A stretch of DNA of 64,000 nt from Hydractinia symbiolongicarpus (taxonomy: Eukaryota > Cnidaria > Hydrozoa > Anthoathecata > Hydractiniidae): contig NC_079888.1 in assembly GCF_029227915.1 (NCBI RefSeq), forward strand, positions 13,249,001 to 13,313,000, written 5' to 3'. Shown piece after piece: positions 52,869 through 64,000 of the stretch. The number at the start of each line of letters is the position of its first letter. Positions within the stretch are counted from its first letter, which is position 1. The translations under genes and the position numbers were made by a program. Below the pieces are notes generated by a model. The model did no database searches. It saw nothing but the letters and a program-made list of their open reading frames with translations, and was not told the origin of the DNA.

Positions 52869-54377
52869 TTACATTTCCCTAAAAAAAACTTTTTGTTCAG
52901 TGCGGACTTTGGGCAAAAGCGTATTCTCTCCATCTTTTTCCAGCAATGCCTTTGCTTGTTCATTTTCTTGAAGCAACCGCTTGAAATTTCTTGTGTGAAT
53001 CCGACTATCCTTGTCCGCTGTAATCATCATTCCAAAGATAGAGCGTATCAGTTTTAAATCAGTATCACTGAAAACTACCATATCTTTTCTGCTGGCTACC
53101 CAGCTTGGTATTGACAATGCATTTGATGCAGTAGCACTTTCTTCTTTCGAAGATAATTCTTCCTTGCATTCTAAAGACATTTTAAGTTGCTTAACAGATA
53201 ATAACTAATTTTAAATGTAGTATAAGAATTTAAAAATCACACCTGCACCTCCTTCTTTCTTTATTATGTGACGTATTTCGTCCCGCAAAACTATTTCAGA
53301 AAAATTTCTAAACCGTGTACTTAGAACAATCTTTTCCCTGACGATTGCTATTGTAATTTTTTCCCGCTTGATGTCTTCACCAAAGTGTTTAGTAATTTCT
53401 TTAACAATGTCGTCGACACGGTCGTCCACATGATCATCTTGAGGAAAGACTGTGTGAAGTGACGCACTAGTTTCAGCTGCATTTTTTGATTTTTTCTGCA
53501 AGTAATAAATTTTTTTTTTTGCGGTTTCTTTATAGTGACACATCAAGTGGGTAGGATTTCCTCGCATCTCTGTTTTTATGCGCCTTAGAAACCGCTGACT
53601 TATGGATTAAGATTGCGGAGATGCGAGGTCGTTTTTGGGAATGTCCCACAGCTTTTCCCCAGAACGAATTGATCTGGGCAGTAACCATGGATGATGACAT
53701 CTTTTTCCCACTCCAACCCACAAAAACAGCATCGTCATCAATGGAGGCAATACCATCCAATTTGTTCCTAATCTTTTCGACATAGACCAGAGTATCTTTT
53801 TAAAGCTGTGGTGTGAATACAATAACAGCAGGCCCAGCAGTAAGAACAGCCACTACATAAAGGTTGTTTTCATTCTTGTTATGGCCTTCTTGAATTCTTT
53901 TAGCATCATGTTTGCTAAGGCCCCAGTTCTTCACGCATTGTCCAAGAAAAGATTCATTAGAATATAGTCGCGGACATTGGTGAACTGTTTCAAAGAGGGT
54001 AATAATTCTTTGCATTTAAAAGATTTTACCACTTTTCGGCAGTACCGGATGACTTCAAATTCGTCCAGTTTTCTGACTTCTTCACCAGTAAACAATTGGC
54101 TAAGCTGCTCTATGTCACGTTTCCAACGATTTTTTTTTGCTTTTTTTCAGTAGAATGAAATTCAATATTCGCACATTATAACAAGAGAAGGTATCTTATC
54201 TTGATATTTGCCATACTGTTGCTTGCTTAACAGAAATTTATAAAAAAAGCGGAGAGAGTGGATATAGCTCTTCACTGTTCCAGCCTTTCTTCTGATGTCT
54301 AAACCAACTAGCCATTTATCCCTGATGCCTTTGTCTTCGGTTCCATCATTATCTAATAAAGAGAAAAGGGATTGCAA
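52869..54377 (-). pseudogene. YR-like recombinase domain gene, 3' part
   Basis: From 54377 leftwards: a core-binding domain (GIRDKWLVGLDIRRKAGTVK, SYIHSLRFFYKFLLSK), then FTNVRDYILMNLFLDNA-stop-RTG (the catalytic Arg box interrupted by TGA near 53937), then FVGWSGKKMSSSMVTAQINS and ISAILIHKSAVSKAH. The frame then shifts to MRGNPTHLMCHYKETAKKKI with YYLQ, and helical tails end at 53211 and 52869. The order matches a family of phage-integrase-like proteins common in invertebrates. It is broken by at least one stop and three frameshifts, or else contains introns I cannot resolve. Confidence 0.6.
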
Positions 54378-54379
54378 AA

Positions 54380-55900
54380 TTACTATATAAAAGCAGATTT
54401 ACACTTTCATCATTGAAAAAAAGACAATACTCGGGCAAAAGTGAATATGATAATTGCCAACTACTAGCTAGCAACTATTTTTTAGACGGTATTTTTTTCC
54501 TGTCTAAAGGACTGATTACACGCCACTTTATATTCAAAAACTTCCTGAACATACGCATTGGTAATTTCTAATTTTCGTCTCAATATAGTTTTTTTCTTCT
54601 TTGATAGTAAGTAGAAATGCTTTGAATCGTATTCGAAAATACTATCAGGCGTACAAATTACTGATCAGGAAGTAATGTAAAAACGAATCTTAAAAGACGG
54701 TGTCCCCTCCATATTGCGTAATGTATATTAAAAAACTTTAGAAAGTTAATTGAATTGTAGCAAAAATAAACCGTAGAACTCATTGCTTTTAAAATTGATT
54801 AAATTTGTTGTGGTTATCACGCCTGAGACTTTTATAGTTTTCCTTTTTTCTCAAGAGATTTTATTTGTGTTATTTTTGTTGTTCTATTAATATTCTGCAA
54901 TAAGAGATACCAAAATTATGCACCACTAAGATTGAATTTTCATCTACAAACATTGTTTTAACGAATTAAATATTACCGTGAAATTCATTTTCATCAGCAA
55001 GTAGAATTAATTTTCCTATACCATCACATTTATTTTCTAAACAGAAAAAGGATAAATTGTAAACACTACCTTATTAATATTTTTTCTATTGTTCTTATTA
55101 TCAATTTCAGACGTTAATGCTTAACGTTATGGCTACGAACTCTGATAAAAATGATTACCTTCAACATCATTTGCGCTACCAGATGGGATGACTTCGTTTT
55201 GTACCACAGTAGCCTTGTTTTCACATTTTTTTTTCTAAAAAATAATCTTTATAATTTCATTTTACTGAAAACAAAAACAAAAAACAGAAACACCATATGG
55301 CAAGAAGATTAAGGCAGCCACAAATAATTTTGTACAACGCATAAAATAAGGAGTTTATTTACCTTTGTGTTCTTTTGCTGGATTGCCAATGTCATTGTGT
55401 GGTACAAGAAAATCTATTTATGAATTCTGTTCTCCTGCGACATCTATGAAAATTCAAAATCTAATAAGTATTTTTACTTAAAAGTGTTTTCGATCTGTAT
55501 TGTAACAGCAAAAGCCCAAACGTTGTAGCGACTAATTATAAATTAGAATTATAAATTATATAAAAAAGGTTCTATTATTAGTTAAGGAGGATTAATCTCT
55601 AATATTATTATTTTACGTACATGTAAAGTGTTTCAAGGACAAAGCAAATGACTTTAAAAATATATATACGGTTAGTTTCTTTAAACTCCTCTTTACTTCT
55701 ATCTTTTGACAAAGGTTCTGCAACATCCTTCTTGTTTGTATTTTAAATAATTTTATCTTTGTTACTACAAAAGAAAAGCTACTCTAAAAATTATAAAGCA
55801 CTTGAAATAATGTTATAATAGTTCTTACTCTTTTCTACTTTTGCGGTGATTCAGTCTTTGTCGCTCGTGCTGTCAGAATCCATTGGTAAGTATTTAGTCC
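54380..55900. other. Region between zinc-finger and recombinase parts
   Basis: AT-rich with no clear coding sequence. It would be intron if the two parts are one gene. Confidence 0.4.
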
Positions 55901-55903
55901 GCT

Positions 55904-56308
55904 TTACGTACTGTGAGCCAATTTTTTTTTTGAGATCTTTTTGACCATTTCACATTCAACTTCGTCTTCGTCGCTTTCTCCACTTATCTCTGACTCTGAC
56001 TCATTTGGTTCCACATAAATTTCGGCTTCTGGCAAACATCTTCGATAAGTTGCTGGATCAGTGATTTTGTGTGTGCTTTTTAAATGATTGTGAATCCGTG
56101 CAACTACTTTTGTACAGGCGGAAACTGCACATACTCTTTTGGGGTGTTTTCGTTTCTTTGCTTTTCTTTCGAGATGCAATTGTCCGGTTTGATTTGCCAA
56201 ACCCGAAGCATTTATTTCATCCATGTTGTGAGCTTTTATTACATGCTGTTTCAAATTTGTCTTTAATTGACCGCAGATTGGGCACTTTAAGGTTTTGCTG
56301 CTAACCAT
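55904..56308 (-). CDS. C2H2-type zinc-finger protein, probable N-terminal exon of the YR-like gene
   Basis: An open 134-residue frame from ATG 56308. It starts MVSSKTLKCPICGQLKTNLK with a C-x2-C...H finger, then KRVCAVSACTKVVARIHNHL (second finger, C-x4-C...H-x4-H), then an acidic stretch (ESESEISGESDEDEVE) and a basic end. Zinc fingers of this sort precede the YR domain in related elements, and the recombinase domain lies downstream on the same strand. Linking the two is inference. A separate coding-like block with a TTTACAG acceptor lies at about 56448-56360. Confidence 0.5.
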   Translation of the reverse strand: MVSSKTLKCPICGQLKTNLKQHVIKAHNMDEINASGLANQTGQLHLERKAKKRKHPKRVCAVSACTKVVARIHNHLKSTHKITDPATYRRCLPEAEIYVEPNESESEISGESDEDEVECEMVKKISKKKLAHST

Positions 56309-57349
56309 TTTTTGTTAGCCCATTTGAAAAAAGCTAGGATATAGAAAAAGAAGAATAACAGAGGGATCGAGATGTTATTTCGCTCCTGAGCTTTCGCAGA
56401 ATTTACTGCACGCATTGTTTCGCATAAATCTTCTAACAATTGTTCTTCCTGTAAAACACAAGTTAATTTTCTTTAAAAATGATTAAGAAAGTATATTTAG
56501 TAGAACTCTTTAAATTAGGAAGGGCTACAAAGTTTTATTTTGTTCTTGCGAATCAATGTTTGTGAAAAATTGTATTCCATGTGAGCCTAAACCTTGAAAT
56601 TAAAATTCTGTTTATGTAATTATGAGTTCCACATTTTGTTTATTTTTAAAGCCTGCTAAAATTCATGTAATGGGGTACACCGCGAGAAAGTTAGCCATTG
56701 GATTATTCACCCAACCTATGAGAGAAAAACATACATTTGCACGATAAAATGTGACGCAAACTCTCACAGGCAGTGGGAAACAATATTTTAAAATATAAGG
56801 GATAGAGGTTCTTTTAAAAGGATTTACAGTTTCATTTAGCAACACTGCGTGCGACAACTGTGTGCCACAGAGGTCAAGTAGACGTGGCACTTGTTCAGGC
56901 GTAAACACACACTTTAATCATTGAAGTTAAGAAACTATCTTCTATAAGAGCTTGGGACAGAACATAATAACAATGTCAACGCACCCATAACGGCATAAGA
57001 ACACCTAAAACCCATTAACCACCTAACATGGTGGTATAATGGTCACGTAGACAATACACAATTTTGATTAACATCAAATCGAAATTGTAAGTTGCTTATC
57101 AAAAATATGTTGATGAACCTTGCTTAAAATGATTAACAACCTGCACTTTCACTGCTTGAAATGACTGAGCACGTGAAAATGCAACATAAAGTTAGCGATG
57201 ACGAAAGCAAGGTCTACGTAAAAATATACCAACTTTTTCAAACGTCTTGTTATGAGTACGTTTATTTGAAAGGGTAGATTAGTATCATTTCGACAGACGG
57301 AAGTAAAACAGGTTCACCTCTCAGCCAGAATTTTACAACCAATAACATT

Positions 57350-57747
57350 TGCATGCAAATTACAAACCATTAACCTTGTGCCATTATAAAACATTTGGAA
57401 TTCAATACAACCTTGATGTGGATCATCTGTTTTTTGTGGCACCTGACCACTACCAAGGTTTATAAGAAATTTAGCAAAAACTTGCCCTCCTGCAGCTCTC
57501 ATTTTTGTGTAGAGGTGGAAAATTCGAGTCAAGCGCCAGAGTTTTGTGCTTTAAAAAATTTTTGTAATTAACCTTTTATCATTACAAAAACATTTGAAAT
57601 TTTAATACAACCTTGTGTGGATCATCTGGTTTTTGTGGCACCTAACCACTACCAAGGTTTATAAGAAATTTAGCAAAAACTTGCTCTCCTCCGGCTCTCA
57701 TGTTTCTGTGAAGGTGGAAATTCGAGTCAAGGCCAGAGTTTTGTGCT
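57350..57747 (-). repeat. Tandem duplication inside the helicase gene
   Basis: About 155 bp at 57400-57555 (ACAACCTTGATGTGGATCATCTG to TTTTGTGCTTTA) recurs at 57610-57755 with about 90 percent identity. In the helicase this is the FAKFLINLGSGQVP-DDPHQG-like segment, so the dead gene has it twice. Confidence 0.7.
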
Positions 57748-57831
57748 TTAAACAGATTTCTATAATTTGTGAGGTCCAGCTCTTCTGACAACAGGGAGTA
57801 CTGGATGGAAATTCCCTTCCAAAAGAATAAC

Positions 57832-58204
57832 CAGGGCTTCCATCGAGTCAGGGAAATCAGGGAAAGTCAGGGAATTTTATCTGTGGTCAGGGAAAGTCAG
57901 GAAAAAAAGACCCATTTTGGGGGAAAGTCAGGGAAAAGTCAGAGAATTTTTTGTCATTAACTTGACTTAGACTGATGAACTTTATTTCTATAAATTCAGT
58001 GGAACTAACATACTCTTGACCATTTTATGTAGTATATGGATTAAAGCTCTTGTAAGTTATGTTGTGACAAATACGGTTTAAACGGTTTTAGTTAATTTGT
58101 TTTTCTGTTTGGCTGTAGAATTTCTTGAAAAAGTCAGGGAAAGTCAGGGAATTTAACCTCAAAAAGTCAGGGAATTTGATACCATATTTTTGGTGGAAAC
58201 CCTG
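57832..58204. mobile_element. 373-bp MITE with CAGGG ends and 5-bp duplication
   Basis: Starts CAGGGCTTCCATC and ends GGTGGAAACCCTG. ATAAC is present on both sides (57827-57831 and 58205-58209). Removing the element and one ATAAC restores the helicase frame (NVI joined to LLEGNFHP). GTCAGGGAA is repeated many times near both ends. A hAT-type origin (the 5-bp class) is possible. Confidence 0.75.
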
Positions 58205-59520
58205 ATAACATTACCTGCAAAGGGAACATCACTATTACATATTATCACTAAACATTCCGTCAATTGCTTTCAAAGCATATTTAGGTATTATGCTGGCTTC
58301 ATCAAATATAATGATGTCCAGCCTTCTTAAAAATGCAGCATGGTCACTATTGGGTTTGATATTACATGTACCGCCGTCTAAAACAGGGACTGGTAACTTG
58401 ACAAGAGAGTGCGCAGTTTTACCATTCTGCAAAAACGTAGAAGCAATACCTATCCAGGCACAAGTAGCAACATACAGAGTTCTTGCAATAACTTGTAATT
58501 ATATGTGAAAGTTTAACCTCTTCCACCTAGCCCATCTAGGAAGAAAATATCAACATTATTGTTATTATGGTTGGCGGCATTGAGAATAGAATCGGCTACA
58601 TAAAGTTGCTCAGCATTTAACTCATTTCTTCAGCATTTGGCAAATCATCAAGCAAAGCTTTCTGTAAAACAGAAAGATTAAAATCAGTAAAATTCTTACC
58701 AAACTGCTGAATAACACCTTGAATTTTATCTTGCATCTTTTTTTCTTGCATCTGTATTTCGGGGTGGTGACGACGCAAGTAATCCTCTATCATTGCAGCA
58801 CAAAAGGTTTCCCTCAATTCATGGTGAGTTATTTGTTTCACCGTGAATCAATATAAAAAAACGCTTTTCTTATTTCAGATCAAGAAGCATATTCCACCAA
58901 CTTATTCATAGTGCGAATCCAAAGATTGTCATCAGCTAGCAATCCTTGTGCTAAGCATGCGTTTTTAAAAGAAGAGTTTCTTCTTAAAAGAAGTAGCACC
59001 GACAGGAAGTGCAAAAAATATCTTTCACCTTCGCGGATGCTGGCATTCTTCATTCTACTTACTCTCTTTTCAGCAACGCATTGCCTAACTATCCACCATT
59101 TCTGTTGTTTTATAGCCCGAAAAACGAAGTAGTAAGTTATTACAGTGTACAAAAATCGTTGAGTATGCTCATCCTGCTAGTTTAATTAAAACCAGACTGT
59201 TAACATCGTCTTAGAATTTTTAGCCCTGTCAGCAGCAACAGCCTTGTTGCCTTCCCTAAAAAACACTTGTTGGTTATTTGGAAGGTGAACAAAAAGTCTT
59301 ACACTGAAATGACTGAGTATGAATGGGAAATTCACAAAGACGGCAAATTGCTTCAGGTGCAGACACATATCTAACATATAAGAATGTTGTTACTTCGTCA
59401 TGATCGCCACCACCACCACCACCGTCACCAGACTAAAACAAACAACAAAGAACTAAGTACAGAACCCTGATGTACACCAACATTTACACACCAACAATAA
59501 ATTCATCACTAAGTGAATCG

Positions 59521-60617
59521 TTAATCCTGACACGACTTTCTACCATTTCTGTACATAGACTGTACCATCGTAACTAGCCACTCATCCACACCTAATTTTC
59601 TCATAGCCCACCAAATAACTTTACTTGGCACTCTATCAAAATCTTTCTCTAAATCTACAAAGGCAAAATAGAGATTCTTTCTCTTTTCTAAATACTTTTC
59701 CTGAAGCTGTCTGAGTAAAAATATTGCATCTGTAATGCCACGCCCTGGAACAAAGCCAAATTGCATCTTATCTATATCAATTCTTTCTCTAAGTAACTTA
59801 TCAATCACTCTTTCAATAACTTTCATTACTTGATCAACCAACTTCAAACCTCTATAGTTACCTCTTTTTAAATGCATTACCCTTGCCCTTGAAATAATTC
59901 ACTATAACACTCGACTGCCACTCACTCGGAATAGCACCATCCTTTATAATCTGGTTAGCAAGACTTGTAAGCTCAACTCCAATATCCAGATGCTTTTACC
60001 ATCTCTGCAACAATACCTGATACTCCTGCAGCCTTGCCAATCTTCAATCTCCTAATAGCCTGCACTACCCATTCTGTCTTGATCTGCATAGCTGGCCCTT
60101 CTACAACATCATCATCAGACAAATTATCCTCATCCCAATCAAACTCAGTGTTAAGCAACCTCTGATAATAATTCTTCCAAGCTACCCTTTTCTCCTTCTC
60201 TGTGCTAGCCAAAACACCTTCATCATTACGTATACACTTCTCACCTACAACATCTTGATTAGTCTTCTTCATTTGCTTTGCTATCTTCAATACCTTATTG
60301 CGCTGGTCTTCCCTTCTTAACACATCTGCAAATCTGTTTTTCTCTGCTTCTGATTTTGCCTTATACACTGCTGTACGAGCACGACGCTTAGCTTCTAAGT
60401 AAATATTTTTTCTACCACCTGACTTCCACTCTTTCCAAAGTTTCCTCTTTTCCTTTATACACTGGTCAACCTCATTATTCCACCACCAGGTCTGTCTTTG
60501 TCTAGCTAGTCCTTTCGTCCACCCACAGCTATCATCAGAAGCTTCTAGAAGACAATTCTTCGAAGTAGTCCAAGTACTTTCAACATTGTCACTATCACAT
60601 TTACCATTGTTTGCCAC
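59521..60617 (-). pseudogene. LINE reverse transcriptase, N-terminal part
   Basis: Two frames give the pre-RT region (WTKGLARQRQTWWWNNEVDQ, RFADVLRREDQR), KAAGVSGIVAEMVKASG, and then LERGNYRGLKL-like start, FGFVPGRGITDAIF and FAFVDLEKDFDRVPSK (motif A). It is truncated before motif C. Confidence 0.75.
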
Positions 60618-60628
60618 AATGTCTTCCT

Positions 60629-61393
60629 TCAGTTTCCAGACTTTACGACGGGCCTGTACTTTTCCTTGGCTTCTTTAACACTCTTCAAGATAATATCACA
60701 AATCAGCAATCTATGCTGGGAAACACACTCTTCCCCCGATATAACTTTCACGTCCTTCACCACTTTCTTGTCTGACTTTCTAACCAGGAAGTAATCTATC
60801 TGTGTCTTACAACCACCTGACCCATATGTTATTAGCCTACTCTGTCTCTTACTGAATGGTGTGTTGCAAACCACCATGTCGTTGCCATTCCAAACTCAAG
60901 CAATCTCTCCCCTTCCTCTTTTCTGCTCCCAAATCCATAGCCTCCATGCACACCCCTCTGTAACCTTAGATGACTTCCCAACATGACCAATAAAGTCGCC
61001 GCCCACCATGACAAGTTCAATGTCTCCAAACTTTGATGTGACTGCTATTAACTCATCATAAAACTTATCTTTATCTTCCTCACTGAGTCCACACTGTGGA
61101 GCATAAACGGACAGAAAAGTGACAATCCTATTACCTATCAAAAACTTTATCACTATAATACGACTATTAACACGCATAACATCTATGACTTTTTCTACCC
61201 ACTTATCCGCAACAAATATGCCAACTTCTCCATATCCATCACTATTACCAATCCAAAAAAGCTTATACCTTGCCCTCCTACCTTCCACAAATCTCACTGA
61301 AGCTCCTCTCCACCTGACTTCCTGAACACAACACATATCAACAGATCTACGTTCTAACATTTCAACTACTTCTCCTGCTCTACCTCTCAACAT
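60629..61393 (-). pseudogene. LINE apurinic endonuclease, frameshifted
   Basis: ATG 61393 gives RRSVDMCCVQEVRWRGAS, AEKWVEK-like AEKW region and GGDFIGHVG, where the usual DFNGH has Ile for the metal-site Asn. A frameshift near 60990 follows, then QIDYFLV and CVSQHRLLICD to a stop at 60629. The Asn-to-Ile change alone would disable the nuclease. Confidence 0.7.
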
Positions 61394-63759
61394 TTACACT
61401 AGCCATTTACACTGTACCAACATTTACACTGTACCAACATTTACACTAGCCATCCTCAACCTAGTGTTATCTACTTTGTGATGTGATAGCTGGGTAACGG
61501 TCTGACGATGCTCACACCTGACATCTCTCCTACTGTGCGCGACGCCTTCACTCCTTAGAGTTCCAGCCCCGTTTACACAGTTTGTCTGATCAACTGTTCT
61601 TACGGCCATTAGTAAAGAGTTTTGGCATTGTTTTACAGCTGGATGCCCTTCCTAGCGCCAACCGTTCACAAACCGGACTGGGTGTTTTTTAAAGTGACAC
61701 CATCACTATGTGGCATTTCACGGGACTTCCACAATCGCCCCTTTAAACTAAGGTATGGAGGAGGACGTTTAACTCCTAATTTGTCTCTTAAAGAGACCCT
61801 TCACCCATCTACATATCAAAATTCAAGTTTTGGATTCTTACTGATTGTTCCGTCATTAAATTGCGTAGGAAAATGCTTAGTTCACTCACCCTCTTTCATG
61901 CACGAAGAATTGTTATTTAGGCGACCACATGGCCCATGGATCATACAAAACTTCTATTCTTACAATTCAGCATTCTAGTCTTGATCCGGAATCTGTGCAC
62001 AAATCAAGAAGTTAATATCATCAGCATTTCGTAATTTAAACTCATTAGATGTAAAAAGCATATAAACATGCGGTAAACCTCTTTTCTGAAACTCAATAAC
62101 ATCTATATGTGCACACAGAACACCTAAGAACCATCTTTTAAATCTTTTTCCAACGCATGTAATTTTCATTTAAACACCTTTGCAACAAATCTAGTCTATT
62201 GGAATCAGATTGACCATGTAACAAATTAGTAACAATTTCTGGCCATTTTGGGTTGCAAGTAAAAGTTAAGAGCAAATCTGGCTTACCTTATTTGAAACTA
62301 AAGCCACTGCATCGGTAAAACTGATGTATGTTACGCAGAAAACCAGAAAAGGTAGAAGGCAAGACAACAACATTACCTGCTCGTAGGTTACGTTGATGTG
62401 GCGCATTTTTGCGGCAATCAAGTCCATGATAAGACTCTGCTGGAAGTTGGTTTTGTTTCGACGAATAAATGCAAGCCGTTGACCTTCAACTTTAACATAT
62501 GCGTCTACTAACAATTGCTGAAACATTTTGACTGCTAAATGATGGACAGAAAATTCTCGCAATGCTGTAAATAAAATATTTCAACTGCGTAAGCCTATTT
62601 CTAACTGCAGTTGCATGCTCCCGGACATTGATCATGTTCCCAATCAGGCTCACCACGTGGAAATAAAATGACACATCAAAGGATCGATGTTGCATGATGT
62701 ATAAGAAGTTTGCTGCAATCACTTGGATAAACAAAAATATCTTTTGCAGAAGGAGGCGCCCTATTTCCAACGAAAGTAGCAGCAACTTCCTAATGCAAAG
62801 GGGAATTATACCTTTCGCGATCATTACCCTCGCGTATTACTATATTACAAGAGAAGGCGGTCTGTTTTTCACTGCTGCTTTGTCTGTTTCTTCACGTTCC
62901 ACTTCAGCCATATTTTATGAGCTGCAGTTTATGGAGAATAACATCTTGAATTGTCTGCATTATTTAATGATTACAATGAACATGTGTTGGATTCTCAATG
63001 CGCATGTTTAAGGCAGCTGCAGCCTTTACAATATGCAATTAGCTAAAATTAGGTATTTCATTCTGCGGAGGTAATAAAGCAACATACCTGTTAAATAATT
63101 GACCACATATTCTAACGCAGGGCAGTCCCTGACCTGACGGTGGTCGAATGTTTGCTGACAAAGAAGCAAAACTAAATGCATAATTGTATACACAGACATA
63201 CTTACAAAGTTGTTTAGCTTGGGCAGAGTTGTTGCTTAATAATTCACGTATTTCAGCAAGAAATTGTAATATAACAGGCTGTTACCACTTTGCCATTGTG
63301 AAATAATAGCTCACCAATATTAAACTCGCCTGTAGAATGCGTAGGAGGTTAGACTTTGTTAATTCTAGCCAAATTTAATTTAAGAAACGTGGAGCCTCGG
63401 ATCGAGAAGACACGATTATTCTGCCCTACACCTTACTGCTGTTTGCTTCAGTAGTTCATCTTCTCTTTTTGCACGATGACGTTGTGCATCTACCTGAAGG
63501 CGAGCATTTGCGCCTTCTACATTTTCTGCCGCTCGTCTTGGACTTTGGCGTGGAGCATCTGCTGCTTTACGCTGTTGGGCCTGTTCTAAAATTTCATTGG
63601 CTCTCTGTTCCCTGGGACGTTCAACATCAACTCTTCTCCATGCGTCAACAACATTTAAATCATTTTGTAAGCAGGGAATCGCATAATTATGATCAATATT
63701 TACAACAGCGTTTTCCTGGGAAATATTATTTGCATTCGTGTTAACGCTGGCAACTTAAA

Positions 63760-64000
63760 GGAAAATAAAAATTGACAGCAAAAAAACTTCGCCTCTTAGC
63801 TAGCTCTAACAAAAATGCAGGGAAACAAAAAAAAAATGACCGAAAAGTATATCCTAAGAATACAAAAAGTCTTCTCAGAAGTATAAAAAAGCAAAAAACG
63901 ATGCAAATTATAGTAAAGAAACTTTCCTTAACACCTTGTTTAGTCTTCTTGCTAATTTTGTTAAATTTCGGACCATTCGTTTCTCTTTCGACAAGCATAA
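63760..64000. other. No feature seen
   Basis: AT-rich end of the window without supported features. Confidence 0.4.

Larger units (their letters stand above)
59436..61748 (-). mobile_element. RTE-like LINE inserted in the Helitron gene, 3'-truncated
   Basis: Same family as the LINE at 29143-32106 but with its 5' region present (from about 61748; AGCTGGATGCCCTTCCTAGC and a short tandem repeat at 61410-61445). The endonuclease frame starts near 61393 and the RT frames are 60617-59973 and 59877-59521. The copy ends after GVHQG...LLFVL, before the YADD motif, next to a (GGT)n tract at 59407-59425. Several frameshifts, including one at the endonuclease-RT junction. Confidence 0.8.
56640..63750 (-). 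pseudogene. Autonomous Helitron Rep/PIF1 helicase, decayed and interrupted
   Basis: Reading leftwards: a basic N-terminal region (ANARLQVDAQRHRAKR, about 63560-63470), SFASLSANIRPPSG (about 63150), and VDAYVKVEGQRLAFIRR (about 62500). Then the Rep block FQKRGLPHVYMLF (about 62075), where the HUH motif has Tyr for the second His, and MIHGPCG (about 61945) with a TGA soon after. After the LINE come VHLPNNQQVFFREGN (about 59280), REGERYFLHFL (about 59040), and a Walker A region FFLDGLGGRG where TAA replaces the Lys (about 58515). Walker B IIFDEAS lies at about 58290, FHPVLPVVRRAGP at about 57800, and LYVAFSRAQSF (motif VI) at about 57190. Fragments at 56660-56900 repeat an earlier part (FPLPVRV). 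The protein cannot be functional. Confidence 0.82.

Overview
This is a repeat-packed, AT-rich stretch of an animal nuclear genome. A cnidarian, perhaps a hydrozoan, is my guess from the mix of elements (Polinton, Harbinger, Helitron, tyrosine-recombinase elements, RTE-like LINEs) and the long-intron gene structure. The organism call is inference only. Almost everything readable is mobile DNA in different stages of decay. The one convincing host gene is a leucine-rich-repeat (LRR) receptor-like gene on the + strand. It has a signal peptide and LRR-NT cap in a first exon at 17942-18147, then at least eight exons of 69-87 nt that each carry one repeat, between 34896 and 46907. The rest of that gene lies beyond what I could trace.

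Layout: 1-9.6 kb is a decayed Polinton/Maverick. Its + strand carries a capsid-like C-terminus, a Cys-rich repeat protein, a small hydrophobic/coiled-coil protein and a retroviral-type integrase. These converge on a hairpin at 2296-2327 with a long - strand gene row: a BRO-N-type protein, a packaging ATPase, two zinc-ribbon genes, three small (partly membrane) proteins and a protein-primed DNA polymerase B. Nearly all carry stops, frameshifts or catalytic-site losses. 9.6-10.4 kb is a truncated PIF/Harbinger transposase, and 11.4-12.8 kb a repeat array followed by a dead tyrosine recombinase (YR).

13.1-17.4 kb is a nested stack: a dispersed repeat is split by a TTAA-flanked DNA element, which holds a Helitron-like element, which holds a 5'-truncated retrotransposon with a 14-bp target duplication and a fully open RT/nuclease reading frame. 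18-47 kb is the LRR gene with introns full of short Helitron-like elements, a CAG-ended TIR element, a Crypton-like YR pseudogene, a near-intact RTE-like LINE (29.1-32.1 kb) with 14-bp target duplication, an unassigned DDE transposase relic (32.1-33.4 kb), a TA-flanked MITE and a foldback.

48.7-50.9 kb is a decayed LINE RT with a Harbinger derivative (TTA duplication) inside it, followed by a perfect 285-bp TTTA microsatellite and a possible MITE. 52.9-56.4 kb is a third kind of YR-like gene with N-terminal zinc fingers. 56.6-63.8 kb is a decayed autonomous Helitron Rep/helicase on the - strand, interrupted by a second RTE-like LINE and a 373-bp MITE.

The most interesting local signal is in the Polinton. 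Zinc-ribbon genes on both arms each begin a few bases after a palindrome, and two of these palindromes are near-identical copies placed exactly 4 nt before the ATG on opposite strands. Gene boundaries in dead elements are approximate. Family names rest on recognised motifs, since no search could be run.
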